Part shown: piece after piece, positions 10,673 through 21,330 of the stretch
Numbering within the stretch: position 1 is the first letter of the stretch
Layout of the letters: each line of letters begins with the position of its first letter
DNA from: Zingiber officinale
Taxonomy: Eukaryota; Streptophyta; Magnoliopsida; Zingiberales; Zingiberaceae
DNA length: 64,000 bases
Direction of reading: 5' to 3'
Assembly (NCBI RefSeq): GCF_018446385.1
Contig: NC_055996.1
Span: forward strand, 130,930,532-130,994,531
Position numbers and translations under genes: made by a program
The notes under the pieces: model-generated
What the model saw: only the letters and a program-made list of their open reading frames with translations
Databases searched by the model: none
What the model was told of the DNA's origin: nothing

Positions 10673-10689
10673 GGGGGGGGGGGGGGGGG
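10673..10689 (+). repeat. G homopolymer, 17 bases
   Basis: An uninterrupted G run in the S1 segment next to the 3' end of element A, at a place where related LTRs have a C-rich CACCCCCCTCTC tract on the other strand. Its length is probably unreliable. Confidence 0.9.
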
Positions 10690-10905
10690 AATAGCGTCTC
10701 GTCGCGTGCTTGTGCTTGCTTCGTCTTGATATGCAACGGAAAGTAAAATACAACACACACACAACGCTAACACACAGATTTACTTGATATTCACCTCAAG
10801 AAGAGGTAACTAATCCAAGGATCCACACACGACACTATCTCCACTATGAAAACCCTCCTTCTCGGTCGCCGCCGAAGGCGAAGAAGCCTTGTACAAACTC
10901 TCACA

Positions 10906-11847
10906 TGTAGGTGCAGCGGAGGCCGGCAAGAGGGGGGTGAATTGCTTCTGAAAAATTAAAACTATACCCTCCTCGTACTTTCAACTCAAATAGTGCAATA
11001 ATAAATAAAGTAATAAAGTAATAAAGAAACAAGAGACAGGAATTTAACCTGGTTACAACCAAGAGGGTTGTTAATCCAGGGCAGTAAGAAAAGCGCAGTA
11101 GAAGATCTCCTTTGCTGAAGGCGGAGAAGCCTTTTACACACTAACGACTCAGAACTATTGCTAGGAATTGCTTACAGAGTTGAACACTGAATCGAATGAT
11201 TATTCCCTAGCTCCAGGAGCCTTTATATAGCTCCTGGAAACTCTATCCCGAGTGTTGAAGGCGCCTCCAAGAGGGTTCAAGGCGCCTCCATAAGGTTTGA
11301 CCGGATAAAACTCTATCCGGTTGCAAACGACACTTTTAGTTGGGTCCGAGGCACCTTAAACAACCTTGGAGGCGCCTCGGACTGGGTCGGAGGTGCCTCC
11401 AAGCTGTCTTAGGCGCCTCAAACAGTGGAGGCAGCTGAGGCACCTTCAGCATTGGTCTGAGGCGCCTCTGGCTAGCTTCTTCAGCTCCTTTTAGCTTCCT
11501 TTCTCTTTCCGAAGCTCCAATTGATTGGGTGATTGCGGCCAACTGAAATAGGGCTCACCCGAACCCAATTTCTGGCCTTTTCCTCGAGTAGGCTTCCGTC
11601 CGGCTTCTCGTCCCTCGAACGCCGCGCACGTTCTTCTCGTCCACCGGATTACTCTTCCGCAGCTCTCTCGTTCTTCGGACGCACCGAGCCCGTCGGCTCC
11701 CTTCCCGTACCGTCCTTCTCGCCAACTGCGTCTTCCGCTCGACTTCCTGCGCTCTTAAGCTCCTGCACACTCAGACACAGGGATCAAACACAAAGCAGGA
11801 CCTAACCAACTTGGTTGATCACATCAAAACACTCACGGGGACCAACA
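10906..11847 (-). repeat. 3' LTR of G2
   Basis: 942 bp. Contains several GGCGCC-centred words (AGGCGCCTC) at about 11268-11470 and a candidate TATA (GCTATATAAAGGC on the minus strand near 11222-11234). Same length as its partner, with scattered substitutions. Confidence 0.9.
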
Positions 11848-11861
11848 ATCTCCCCCTTTTT
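11848..11861 (-). promoter_or_regulatory. Polypurine tract of G2
   Basis: The plus strand reads ATCTCCCCCTTTTT, so the minus strand is AAAAAGGGGGAGAT, directly beside the 3' LTR. Confidence 0.88.
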
Positions 11862-12583
11862 GATGTGCATCAACACAAGTTCAAGTTAGGATTAAAATAC
11901 ACAGAAAAGTAATTTTAAAAGAAAATTACTAAACTAATATATTAAGCATCAGTTTGTAATAAATAAAATTGTAACTACCAAATTAAGAATTAACCAGAAA
12001 AAATATTTAAAAAACATTTCTCCCCCTAATTATGTACTTCTCTAAACTTGTATCTTTCTCTCCCCCTTTGATCACAGTAAAAACGGGGTAACAGAAAAAA
12101 AAAAAATTTAGCAAAAAAAAAAAAGATTAAGTTAGAAAAATTTCTAATTTAAGATGAAAAAATTTCTAAGTAAGCTAAATTTATAGAATTTTCAAAAATA
12201 GAAAAAAAATTTCTAAGTGACAAAAGAATTCTAACTAAAATGATTTATTTAAATTTTTCAAAATGATTTCTAATTCAAAACATTGATTTTCAGAGTTTAA
12301 AAAAAATCTAAGTAAAACTTTCAAGAGACATTTTTCTAGATAATAAAAAAAAATGAATTTCTAAGGAAATGTTTAAAAACTTTTCAAAGTATTATTTAAT
12401 TTTAATTTTAATATTTTTATCAGAAAGTTAATTAAACATTTTTATTTCGATATTTTGACTTCCAGATCATGGCGAGGCACTAGGCCTTCTTGGTTATTAG
12501 AGCAACAACCACTTCCTTAGACAAAGCTTCCATAAAGAAACTCAAAGTTTAATTTTCTTACTGTAAGCTTTTAATTAAATAAA
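11862..12583 (-). other. AT-rich non-coding interior of G2
   Basis: About 720 bp of A/T-rich sequence between the gag stop and the polypurine tract, rich in TTTCTAAGT / AAATTTCTAA words. No coding signal in either strand. The matching stretch in E1 is 17149-17823. Confidence 0.75.
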
Positions 12584-14031
12584 TTAATTTAGCATAGATT
12601 TCGGAACCCAATAGAGGTTCCTTCCTATAGGGTTGGCCAAAAACTTAGGGGATACATATCCTTTAGGTATTCTTCTAAGTTGGCCCTGATGTTTTCTTAT
12701 ATACCAGTTTAATTTTCCATATAACTTTATTTTTGATTTTGGAAATCTATTTAAGCATGCATCAGTTTTAAATTTTTACTTTCTAATTTTAGATTATCAT
12801 TTTCTGATTTTAGATTATCGTACATCTCAAGTGGACATGCTTTTACTAATTTCAATTTCAATTCAGCATTTTCTTTTTCTAATTTGAATAGGTCTTTAGA
12901 AAGAGACTTAATAAAGCGAAAAGACTAAGTCGGGGTTACATTGCGTACCTGACTTACCTGACTCGATGACGCTCCCCCTTCATCGTCGCTTTCTGCTAAT
13001 GATGTTCCTCCCCCTTCATCTATGCTCATCTCTGAGCTTGACTCTTCTTCTATCTGATGGTTAGTCATTAGCGCTAACCCCGAAAAGGCTTCGATGTCTG
13101 ATTCGGAAGACGACGAATCTGACCAAGTGGCTTTCAGGTTCTTGTGCTTGGAGGATTCTAACTTCTTGTACTTGACCTTTTCTTTCTGCTTGATCTTTAA
13201 TTTCGGGCAATCATCTTTGATGTGCCCTTCTTTGTTGCAGTTGTAGCAACGAACCATTCTCTTTTTTCGCTCATGCTTCTGCCATCTAAATTTGTTAGAT
13301 TTAAAAAACTTATTAAATTGTCTTACCATTAATGCAGCCTCATTTTCGTCAATCGAGGCTTCGGAGTCAGAACTGTTTGCTCTTGCCTTCAAAACAATGT
13401 TCCGACTTATCTTTTCTACTCCAATGGGCTCTACAATTCGAGATTCGTGAAATTCAAAAGTTGAAAATAGATTTTCTAGAGTACTTACCTCGAAGTCCTT
13501 AGAGATGTAGTACACATCTACTAAGGACGCTCATTCTTGAGTTCTGGGGAAGACGTTGAGCGCGTACCGGATTGAGTCCCGGTTCGTTACTTCTTCTCCA
13601 AGATTGGTTAGTTGCGTGATCAGCTCTTTGTTCCTTGCTTGGAGTTGCGCTACCTTCTTGCCTTGGTTCATCCGACGGTTCGTTAACTGGGTCCGGAGGA
13701 TGTCGCACCTCGCTAGCTTAGCTTCCGAGGTACCTTCGTGAAGCTCCAGAAATTTTTCCCAGAGGTCTTTCGCAGAGGAGTAGCTTCCGATTTGACTTAC
13801 CTCTTGTGGTGGCAGCACGCTTAGCAAGTGGAATTCTGCCTTTCCGTTGGCAACAAACTCGGCCTGCTCCTTCTTGCTCCACTGATGCTCTTCTTTGTCT
13901 TTCAGAACTTCAAAATCATATTTCATAGTTAGTAAAATATCGAAGTCAGTTTTGAAAAATACCTCCATCCGGCGTTTCCATGTTGCGAAGTCTCCATCGA
14001 ACTTCGGGGGATGAATATTTACTCCGGCCAT
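12584..14031 (-). pseudogene. Gag of G2, one CCHC knuckle, one nonsense codon and a frame break
   Basis: Minus-strand ATG at 14029-14031 (MAGVNIHPPKFDGDF). The capsid block (ATWKRRMEVFFKTDFD, then LWEKFLELHEGTSEAKLA) reads openly to a TGA at 13531-13533, where relatives have Trp. The same frame continues through a single knuckle C-x2-C-x4-H-x4-C (CYNCNKEGHIKDDC, about residues 260-273) and an acidic serine-rich tail to a stop at 12925. A shifted frame then carries a Lys/Glu-rich coiled-coil-like segment and the family C-terminus (LYWVPKS) to the TAA at 12584-12586. Two or three lesions make it non-functional now. Confidence 0.85.
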
Positions 14032-14081
14032 CGTCTTGATCGTTGTGCTTCAGTCGGCGGTTAGTCATTTTGAGGCGGTCT

Positions 14082-14094
14082 GGCTCTGATATCA
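14082..14094 (-). promoter_or_regulatory. Primer-binding site of G2 (one mismatch)
   Basis: The minus strand reads TGATATCAGAGCC, one base different from the iMet complement TGGTATCAGAGCC, 2 bases from the LTR. Confidence 0.85.
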
Positions 14095-14096
14095 AA

Positions 14097-15038
14097 TGTA
14101 GGTGCAGCGGAGGCCGGCAAGAGGGGGGTGAATTGCTTCTGAAAAATTAAAACTATACCCTCCTCGTACTTTCAACTCAAATAGTGCAATAGTAAATAAA
14201 GTAATAAAGCAATAAAGAAACAAGAGACAGGAATTTAACCTGGTTACAACCAAGAGGATTGTTAATCCAGGGCAGTAAGAAAAACGCAGTAGAAGATCTC
14301 TTTTGCTGAAGGCGAAGAAGCCTTTTATACACTAACGGCTCAGAACTATTGCTAGGAATTGCTTACAGAGTTGAACACTGAATCGAATGATTTTTCCCTA
14401 GCTCCAGGAGCCTTTATATAGCTCCTGGAAACTCTATCCCGAGTGTTGAAGGTGCCTCCAAGAGGGTTCAAGGCGCCTCCATAAGGTTTAATCGGATAAA
14501 ACTTTATCCGGTTGCAAACGACACTTTTAGCTGGGTCCGAGGCACCTTAAACAACCTTGGAGGCGCCTCGGACTGGGTCTTAGGTGCCTCCAAGCTGTCT
14601 GAGGCGCCTCAAACAGTGGAGGCAGCTGAGGCACCTTCAGCATTGGTCTGAAGCGCCTCTGGCTAGCTTCTTCAGCTCCTTTTGGCTTCCTTTCTCCTTC
14701 CGAAGCTCCGATTGATTGGGTGATTGCGGCCAACTGAAATAGGGCTCACCCGAACCTAATTTTCGACCTTTTCCTAGAGCAGGCTTCCGTCCGGCTTCTC
14801 GTCCCTCGAACGCCGCGCACGTTTTTCTCGTCCATCGGAGTACTCTTCCGCAGCTCTCTCGTCCTTCGGACGCACCGAGCCCGTCGACTCCCTTCCCGTG
14901 CCGTCCTTCTCGCCAACTGCGTCTTCCGCTAGACTTCCTGCACTCCTAAACTCCTGCACACTCAGACACAGGGATCAAACACAAAGTAGGACCTAACCAA
15001 CTTTGTTAATCACATCAAAACACCCACAGGGACCAACA
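14097..15038 (-). repeat. 5' LTR of G2
   Basis: 942 bp, partner of 10906-11847; ends TGTTGG...CTACA on the minus strand and is flanked outside by TCACA. Confidence 0.92.
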
Positions 15039-15274
15039 TCACACACACAAACAACTCACACAAGAAGAAGAAATACAAATACAAATAGAAACACTTTCTT
15101 ATTGCTTACTTGTTGCTTGTTTTTGCCTCTTGAATCTTGGGAATGCACCCCCAAGAGCCTTCAAGAACTGGCGGAGAAACTCAGAGAAAATCGCCGGTGA
15201 ATCGCATACAAATCGCAGGAGAAAGCTCGAAAAAAATTGTGGAGAAAACGCTCCGCAACGGCTATATTCTGTGC

Positions 15275-15655
15275 TCCCAATCGATCCAAATCATCCTCAA
15301 TCGATTATCACGTCAGCACCACTTGATCCCAGCCGTCCATTGCTCATTTTCTGCGCAATGGTCACTTCCCAATCGATCGACCGATCGATTGGGAACATCT
15401 GAATCGATCGGTGGATCGATTCAGAAGCCTTCTGTGTTCTCGCGATCGCGCGAGAACTCCTGCTGCCCAATCGATCGACCGATCGATTGGCAGCTCCCAA
15501 TCGATCGCCCGATCAATTGGGAAAGCCACTGTGCTCGCGATTTCACACCCCAATCGATCAGCAGATCGATTGGGACTTCCCACAATCGTAGCACAGTCCA
15601 ATCGATCGACTGATCGATTGGACTCTGGTTCAATCGATCGCCCGATCGATTGACC
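15275..15655. repeat. Palindrome array CAATCGATC...GATCGATTG in S1
   Basis: About seven inverted repeats of 20-23 bp, for example CAATCGATCGACCGATCGAT at 15370 and again at 15467, and a variant with outer GAATC/GATTC at 15401. Arms are constant while centres vary. This is the counterpart, with a different word, of the GATCGGTC array of A and B. Confidence 0.88.
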
Positions 15656-15874
15656 AGCCTGGACTTGACTCAAACTGAAGTCCAAAGTCTCCAACTCAAC
15701 TCCTGGTCAACCATGACCTGTTGGGTTTCCATGCCTAGAATTTGGCCATACCCGACCAACCTCGAACTAGCCTTCTAGCCTCCTTCATCAGCCTTGCGTC
15801 TCTCGGATATCTCCCATCCTTCACGCCTTGCCTTCAGGAGCTTTCTTCGGCCTCATCCTAGTTGTCGAATTCTC

Positions 15875-16335
15875 CTTGCCAAGTTACACTAGGACTTACC
15901 TTGCCAAGACCACATGCTTAAACTTACAACCTTTGCCAAGATCACACTTGGACTTTTCGTTGCCTGGCTCCTAACCAGGACTTCCCAATTGCCTGGCTCC
16001 TCGCCAGGACTTCCTCCTTTGCCAAGATCACACTTGGACTTCCAGTTGCCTGGCTCCTCACCAGGACTTCCCAATTGCCTGGCTCCTCACCAGAACTTTC
16101 TCCTTTGCCAAGATCACACTTAGACTTTTCAATTTGGCTAACCTCTAGTTAGGACGTCCACCACTGCCTAAACTCCAGTTAGGACTTCCAATTTGCCTAA
16201 CCTCCAGTTAAGACTTCCACCACTGCCTAAACTCCAGTTAGGACTTCCAATTTGCCTAACCTCCAGTTAGGACTTCCACCACTGCCTAAACTCCAGTTTA
16301 AGACTTCCATACACCTGACCTCCAGTTAGGACTTT
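15875..16335 (-). repeat. Hairpin-chain tandem array in S1
   Basis: About 16 units. Read on the sense (minus) strand they are CCAAG-TGTGAT-CTTGG, CCTGG-TGAGGAG-CCAGG and CCTAAC-TGGAG-GTTAGG, each framed by AAGTCC and GGCA. The stems match those in elements A and B but the loops are different. Confidence 0.85.
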
Positions 16336-16546
16336 CCCAGTCAAGTCTTCTGTCAACCTTGACCTACTTGACTTGTATTCACATCAACCTGGTCAACCCT
16401 TTGACCATCTCCATAACCGGACGATTGCTCCAGCAATCTCCTTATATTGTCAAACATCAAAACTCAAATCTTGACTCAAACTTGACTCAACTCAAGCTTA
16501 GTCAAACTTATCAAACTTGACCTAGGAAAATTACCCCAATAGCCTG

Positions 16547-17148
16547 TTAAAAAATGCAAGGCATTAAAAGCGACGTGGGATGACACGTCATCCGAATCGG
16601 AAGTCGAAGCCTTCTCCGGACTTGCACTAATGACAAGTCATCAAGACGACGACTGTGAGTCAAGCTCTTCCGAAATGAGCATTGAGAGCATCGATGAAGG
16701 GGGAGACACGTCTGAAGATAACAACAATTCAGGGGGAGAAATGGATAACGAGATCGACAAGGTAAGTCAGGTACGATCTCTTCCTTCCGATAAATTGTTT
16801 AAGTTCATTAAATTGTTAACAAAGGATTGATGTAAATTAGAAAAAGAAATTAAGAATTTAAAAATAATATTAGCTAAATCTTGCCCAATAGAAGAATTCG
16901 ACATAATTAAATTAGAAAATGAAAAATTAAAAGTAGAAAATGATAATTTAAAAGTACAAGTAAATAACTTAAAAAATGATGCATGCTCATCTAATACCAA
17001 TATTAGAAAATTTAACAATTTAAATTGGTATTTTAGATATCATAAGGGACAAATTAGAAATATTTCAAAGAAATATGTCCTTAAGAAATTCTTAGTTAAT
17101 TCAGTTGGTTGGAACCTATATTGGGTTCCTAAGTCTTACTTAATTTAA
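16547..17148 (+). pseudogene. E1 gag, 3' portion
   Basis: Continues the E1 frame after S1. A short lysine-rich stretch and 'LKATWDD' are followed by the acidic Ser-rich tail ending at 'SLPSDKLFKFIK'. After a TGA at 16828-16830 the same frame carries a Lys/Glu/Asn-rich coiled-coil-like segment and the C-terminal block 'NLYWVPKSYLI', ending with TAA at 17146-17148. Alignment with the G2 gag shows this is the natural end of Gag, so nothing like a protease was ever fused behind it in this copy. Confidence 0.82.
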
Positions 17149-17836
17149 ATTTTAATCGGATTTAGCGCTTTCAGCGAGAAAATTAAACAGTGAGTTTTTT
17201 TATGAGGCTTTGTCTAAGGAAGTGGTTGTTGCTCCAAAACCAAGAAGGCCTAGTGTCTCGCCATGACCTGGAAGCTAAAATATTAAAATAAAATGTTTAA
17301 TTAACTTTCTGATAAAGCATTAAGGTTGAAATTTAATAATGCTTTAAAAAGTCTTTTAAATATTTTTTTTACTTAGAAATTTTTTTGCGTAAAACTTTTA
17401 CTTAGAAAAATAAGTTAAAAGTTCTTCTGAAATTAGAAATTTTTGCTTAAATTTTTACTTAGAAATTTTTTTGCATAATTTCCTAAGTCAGAATTTTTTT
17501 TTGAAAATTCTCTTACTTAAAGCTTTACTTAGAAAATTTTCTTACTTAAAGTTTTACTTAGAAATATTTTAACTTAGAACATTTTTTTTTCGTTGAAAAT
17601 TATTGTAAAATTTTCAAAGTTACAAATTTTTTGCCTTAAAGTTTTTCTTTGAATCCCATTTTTTTATATGATCAAAGGGGGAGAAGGAAAAGTATAAGTC
17701 TAGAGGGAGGTAGACCAAAATTAAAATTCTATCTTTTTCTATCTTTTTGCACTTCACTTGCAAAATTAGTTAGTTTACTTTTTATGTCTATTTACCCTAG
17801 CTTAACTTGGGTTGCTCACATCAAAAAGGGGGAGAT
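17149..17836 (+). other. AT-rich 3' interior and polypurine tract of E1
   Basis: Roughly 670 bp of TTTTACTTAGAAA-type sequence without coding content, ending in the polypurine tract AAAAAGGGGGAGAT at 17823-17836 just before the 3' LTR. Confidence 0.78.
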
Positions 17837-18351
17837 TGTTGGAACCCCAAGGTTGTTTTGGTGTGATCAACAAGTTAAGTTAGGTTCTGTGTGTTTTTAA
17901 CCTTGTGTCTAAGTGTGCAGGAGCTTAGGAGCACATGTAGTCGAGCGGAAGACGCAGCTAGCGAGAATGACGGCACGTGGTGCATTCGAGGGACGAGGAG
18001 CTGCGGAAGAGTACGCCGGTAGACGAGAAGGAAGCGTGCGGTGGTTCCGAGGGACGAGAAGCCGGAGTGGAAGACTGCTCGGGGAGCAAGAGACACAGCT
18101 AGCGAGAATGTCGGCAGGGGTGCGACTGAGGGACGAAGACTGTGGATGAGTACGCTGGCGGACGAGAAAGAAACTGTAACAACCCAAATTTCCTCAATTA
18201 GAGTCCTAAAAATAATTCAAAAATATTTAAAAATGCTATAGAAATAGTCTAGAGATTTTTAGAAATTTTTAGAGTATTTTTATGCAATTTTTGGAGGTCG
18301 TTTGGTATTTTTACTAAACGAAAGAAGTTTTGACAAAAATGTCCAAGCCGA

Positions 18352-18562
18352 GGTTCGAACCAGCAACCTCGGACCAAACCAAACCTTGATCGAATCCAGC
18401 TAGCCAACTATTCCTTAATTGTTTTGTGAATGAATATAGAGCAAAATCTATTTAAGCAGTAGTTAATGAATAGGAAATAAATTGGAATAAGAAGGGATAC
18501 AGCCGAGACTCGAACCCGCAACCCTAACCAGATCCAAGCCTTAAGCAAGGCGCGGTTAACCA
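18352..18562 (-). other. Two tRNA-like A/B-box pairs inside the 4.5-kb insert
   Basis: On the minus strand, TGGCTAGCTGG (18396-18406, A-box-like) is followed by GGTTCGAACC (18352-18361, B-box-like). About 155 bp away, TGGTTAACCGCG (18551-18562) is followed by GGGTTCGAGTC (18507-18517). Spacing in each pair resembles a tRNA D-arm and T-arm. No full cloverleaf with an acceptor stem was found, so these are tRNA-derived or SINE-like relics and not tRNA genes. Confidence 0.45.
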
Positions 18563-21049
18563 AGTGTTCACGTGGATGTTATTAATAAGAAGGGAAGCGA
18601 AATATATATAAGCAATAGTAGTTAATAGAAATATGGGAGTTATAAGAAGAGAACTTAGGGCTTGATTTCCCGTGACCTAAACCTAAACCTTTCCTCACCG
18701 TTTCCTCTCGCGTCGGCGCTTCTCGCCTCGGGCGAAACCGCAGCAGCTGGAAGCTAGGGCTTCTTCCGACGGCCGACCAAGGTTCTCCGAGGGGTCTTCT
18801 CCACCTCCTTGAGATCTTCTCGTCGAGGAGAGTCCGTGAGCACAAGAAGAGACCGAGAGATCGAGTTATCCGAACCCTAGAACCTTCCCTCTTCGGCTGT
18901 GAGTCCAAGGAACCGAGGTAAGTCGCTTACTCACCTGCAGTAAGAGCTGTTCCGTGATTTTTTCCCCCTTATTGCTGTAAAGATTGAGTTATCCATAGAA
19001 CCCTAGTTTTCATATTTAAAGCTTTGTATTCGGTTTAAGTCTTGTTGAGTAATTCGGGTTCGTGACCTTGCTGTGCAAATCAGATTGGTGTTAGGAAAAA
19101 AAAAAAGGGGGGGGGCATGAAAATTTCCTTAAGCTTGCTGTTCGGATTTGGGTTGTGTCATGCATTGGGTGTGGATTTCCTTGCTAATTTTCCGAGCATG
19201 AACAGATCTTAAGCTTAGGTTTTGATTTCCTTGATGATTTTACCTTAAGCTTGTCGGTTGTATCTTTCAAGCCATTTATGAAGTCAGGACAGTTTAGGAT
19301 TTCAGTTTTAGTTTTACCTTGCTAATTAATGTGCACAAACAGTTAATTTAAAGTATGCAGATTGTTAGGAGTTTTCTGGGCATAGATTAGAGTATGCGGT
19401 TTAGCTTTGATTTCATTACAGATTTGATCTCCTTATAGTTTAATAAGTACGCACAGTCGGGGAAATTTAGAATCTCTGTTCTTACCACTTAGCAAGCATG
19501 AACAACCTCAGATTTAATTTCCTTGCTATTGTGTAATTTCAATTCAGTTGTTAGATCGAGGAAAATGAATGAATTGATTAGATTGGCATGTGGTTGGTAG
19601 TTCAGTTGTGTAGGAAACTTTTATACATGTAGTTTCATGAAGAACAACTATGTTGTAGGTTCTTGGTAGCAAAACCTTTATTAGTTGCAAGGTTGTATTT
19701 TCCTTTTCTCAAGTTTTGTTTATAGGATTCCAAGTTTCAACAAGATAGATTTTGTTATTTTCTTTTGTTGCTATTCTTGAAGAATGAACAACCGATCATC
19801 CTAGCAAGTAGTTTAGATCTTCCAGCCCATATGTTGTGCATTGAAATTCTAGACTTTCGAGCTTTAATGAACCCGAACAGCCCTGTTTCCTTAAGTGTGC
19901 AGAGGAGTTTCACTTCCTTAATAGGCAAGAACAACCTTTATAATAAGCTTGCACAACCTTCTAATATTAAGCATATAGTTTATAGTCTTTCTATTACTGC
20001 CGTGGGCATAAACACCATGCATATCACGAAGATGCAGTCCTCCACTTTTTGGGTGCAGATTTGAAGTTTGCTACTTCCTTAATGAGCAAGAATAGTTCTT
20101 TAATTTAAAGCATGTGTTCCATTAAATCTTTTTAGAAGATTATGAGTAGTTATAAGTAAAGAGAGACCAAGGTCTTGATAGGAAAAGATTAATATTTTAA
20201 AGTATAAGAAGTATAAGTTTTATAGAGTTTCAAGTTCTAACTAGTTTAGATCTTTTTAGTGTTATTTAATGGGCAAGGACAACCCTTCTATTTAAAGTAT
20301 AAGTGACTTGTAGATTCCAGTTTTTAGGGATAGTTTAATCACTGTTTTGAAGGGGTTTTTTCAATTGGACATTGCACTACACTTGTTTCCATGCTTCAGA
20401 TTTTCTGTACAGCTAGTGTGCTTTGTTTCCATGCTTGGATTTTCTGTACAGTAAGTGTTTCATTGTTTCCTTAGGATAAGTTCAATGTTGATGCATAGTT
20501 TGAAGTTCTAAAAAAGGATACATTGCTTACTTATGATAAATTGACAGTTTAGGTGGGATGTGTAATATGGTTAAACTTACAGTTATGGACAACCTTAGTT
20601 TGTATTTAGTTAGATCTTCCAGCAGTTTATTTAGACTTGCTGATTTTGGTTTATTTTATGATGAAGTAGGTAGTGTAATCTCTTTAGTGCAGAAGTGTGG
20701 ATGTAAGAGTGAAGATGAGCATATGTAATATGTTGTTTTGGTGAGTATCATGTATTAAGACTTAAGATGATTTGAATTGATGTAATGAATTTAACAGGTG
20801 AGAAGTATGTGAGTAATTTAGATATGCAAGTAGTAAGTTCAGAGTAGAAGTTTAGTTTAGAAGATGAGAAAAGATATTTATATGTTGATCAATATAGATT
20901 TTATACTGAGAATTCCTTTCTGACCATAAGTTTAATGGCATAATTGATGTTCAGAATTAAAGTGCTTGGATGTGTCAATATCAAGGATTCCATTTGGTCT
21001 CAGCCGGTTACTAGAATCTGAAATTCTAGGTTTATAATTGCCATGTGAG

Positions 21050-21330
21050 AATTTTAGTGCAGTTTAGATCTCCTTGAAGTGCAGAATTTTAATGCAGTTG
21101 AAATCTCCTTGTAGTGCATAATTTTAGTGCAGTTTAGATCTCCTTGTAGTGCAGAATTTTAGTGCAGATTTTTATTAAGTATTAGTGTGCAGATTTTATT
21201 AAGCATTAGTGTGCAGATTTTTATTTAACATTGCAGTACAGAATTTTGTTAAGCATTGCAGTACAGAATTTTGTTAAGCATTGTAGTGTAGATTTGCTTT
21301 AAGAATTTAGTTTCTTTAGCAGTGCAGAAT
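21050..21330 (+). repeat. Short tandem repeat field
   Basis: Diverged repeats of 'AGTGCAGAATTTTAGTGCAG' and 'TTTAGATCTCCTTG' (about 38 bp), then 'TTAAGCATTGCAGTACAGAA' units. They lie in the 4.5-kb insert. Confidence 0.7.

Larger units (their letters stand above)
10906..15038 (-). mobile_element. Gag-only LTR retrotransposon G2
   Basis: 4,133-bp minus-strand element with a perfect TSD, TCACA, at 10901-10905 and 15039-15043. Both LTRs are exactly 942 bp (10906-11847 and 14097-15038), reading TGTTGGTCCC...CCTACA on the minus strand. The internal region (11848-14096) holds a gag and an AT-rich stretch, with no pol. The gag is of the E1/X type with one knuckle, unlike that of A and B. It is inserted in solo LTR S1. 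Confidence 0.93.
3376..16541 (-). mobile_element. Solo LTR S1 inside E1 gag, split by elements A and G2
   Basis: With A and G2 removed, the pieces 3376-3389, 10658-10905 and 15044-16541 join into about 1,760 bp. The plus strand begins TGTTAGGACC, so the 3' end on the minus strand is GGTCCTAACA. It finishes at 16541 as ...ACCCCAATA, a CA end mutated to TA. Flanks are GTCTG (3371-3375) and GCCTG (16542-16546), a TSD with one mismatch, and E1 gag is collinear on both sides. No internal region or primer site is seen, so this is a solo LTR left by LTR-LTR recombination. Its ends and hairpin array resemble the LTRs of A and B, making it a distant member of that family. Confidence 0.82.

Noticed and set aside
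15297-15694. Overlapping open frames rich in SIDRSIDW on both strands
   Set aside because: They are translations of the palindrome array CAATCGATC...; every strand stays open by composition.
18352-18562. Functional tRNA genes
   Set aside because: A- and B-box-like words exist, but no full acceptor stem, anticodon arm or terminator could be folded by eye.
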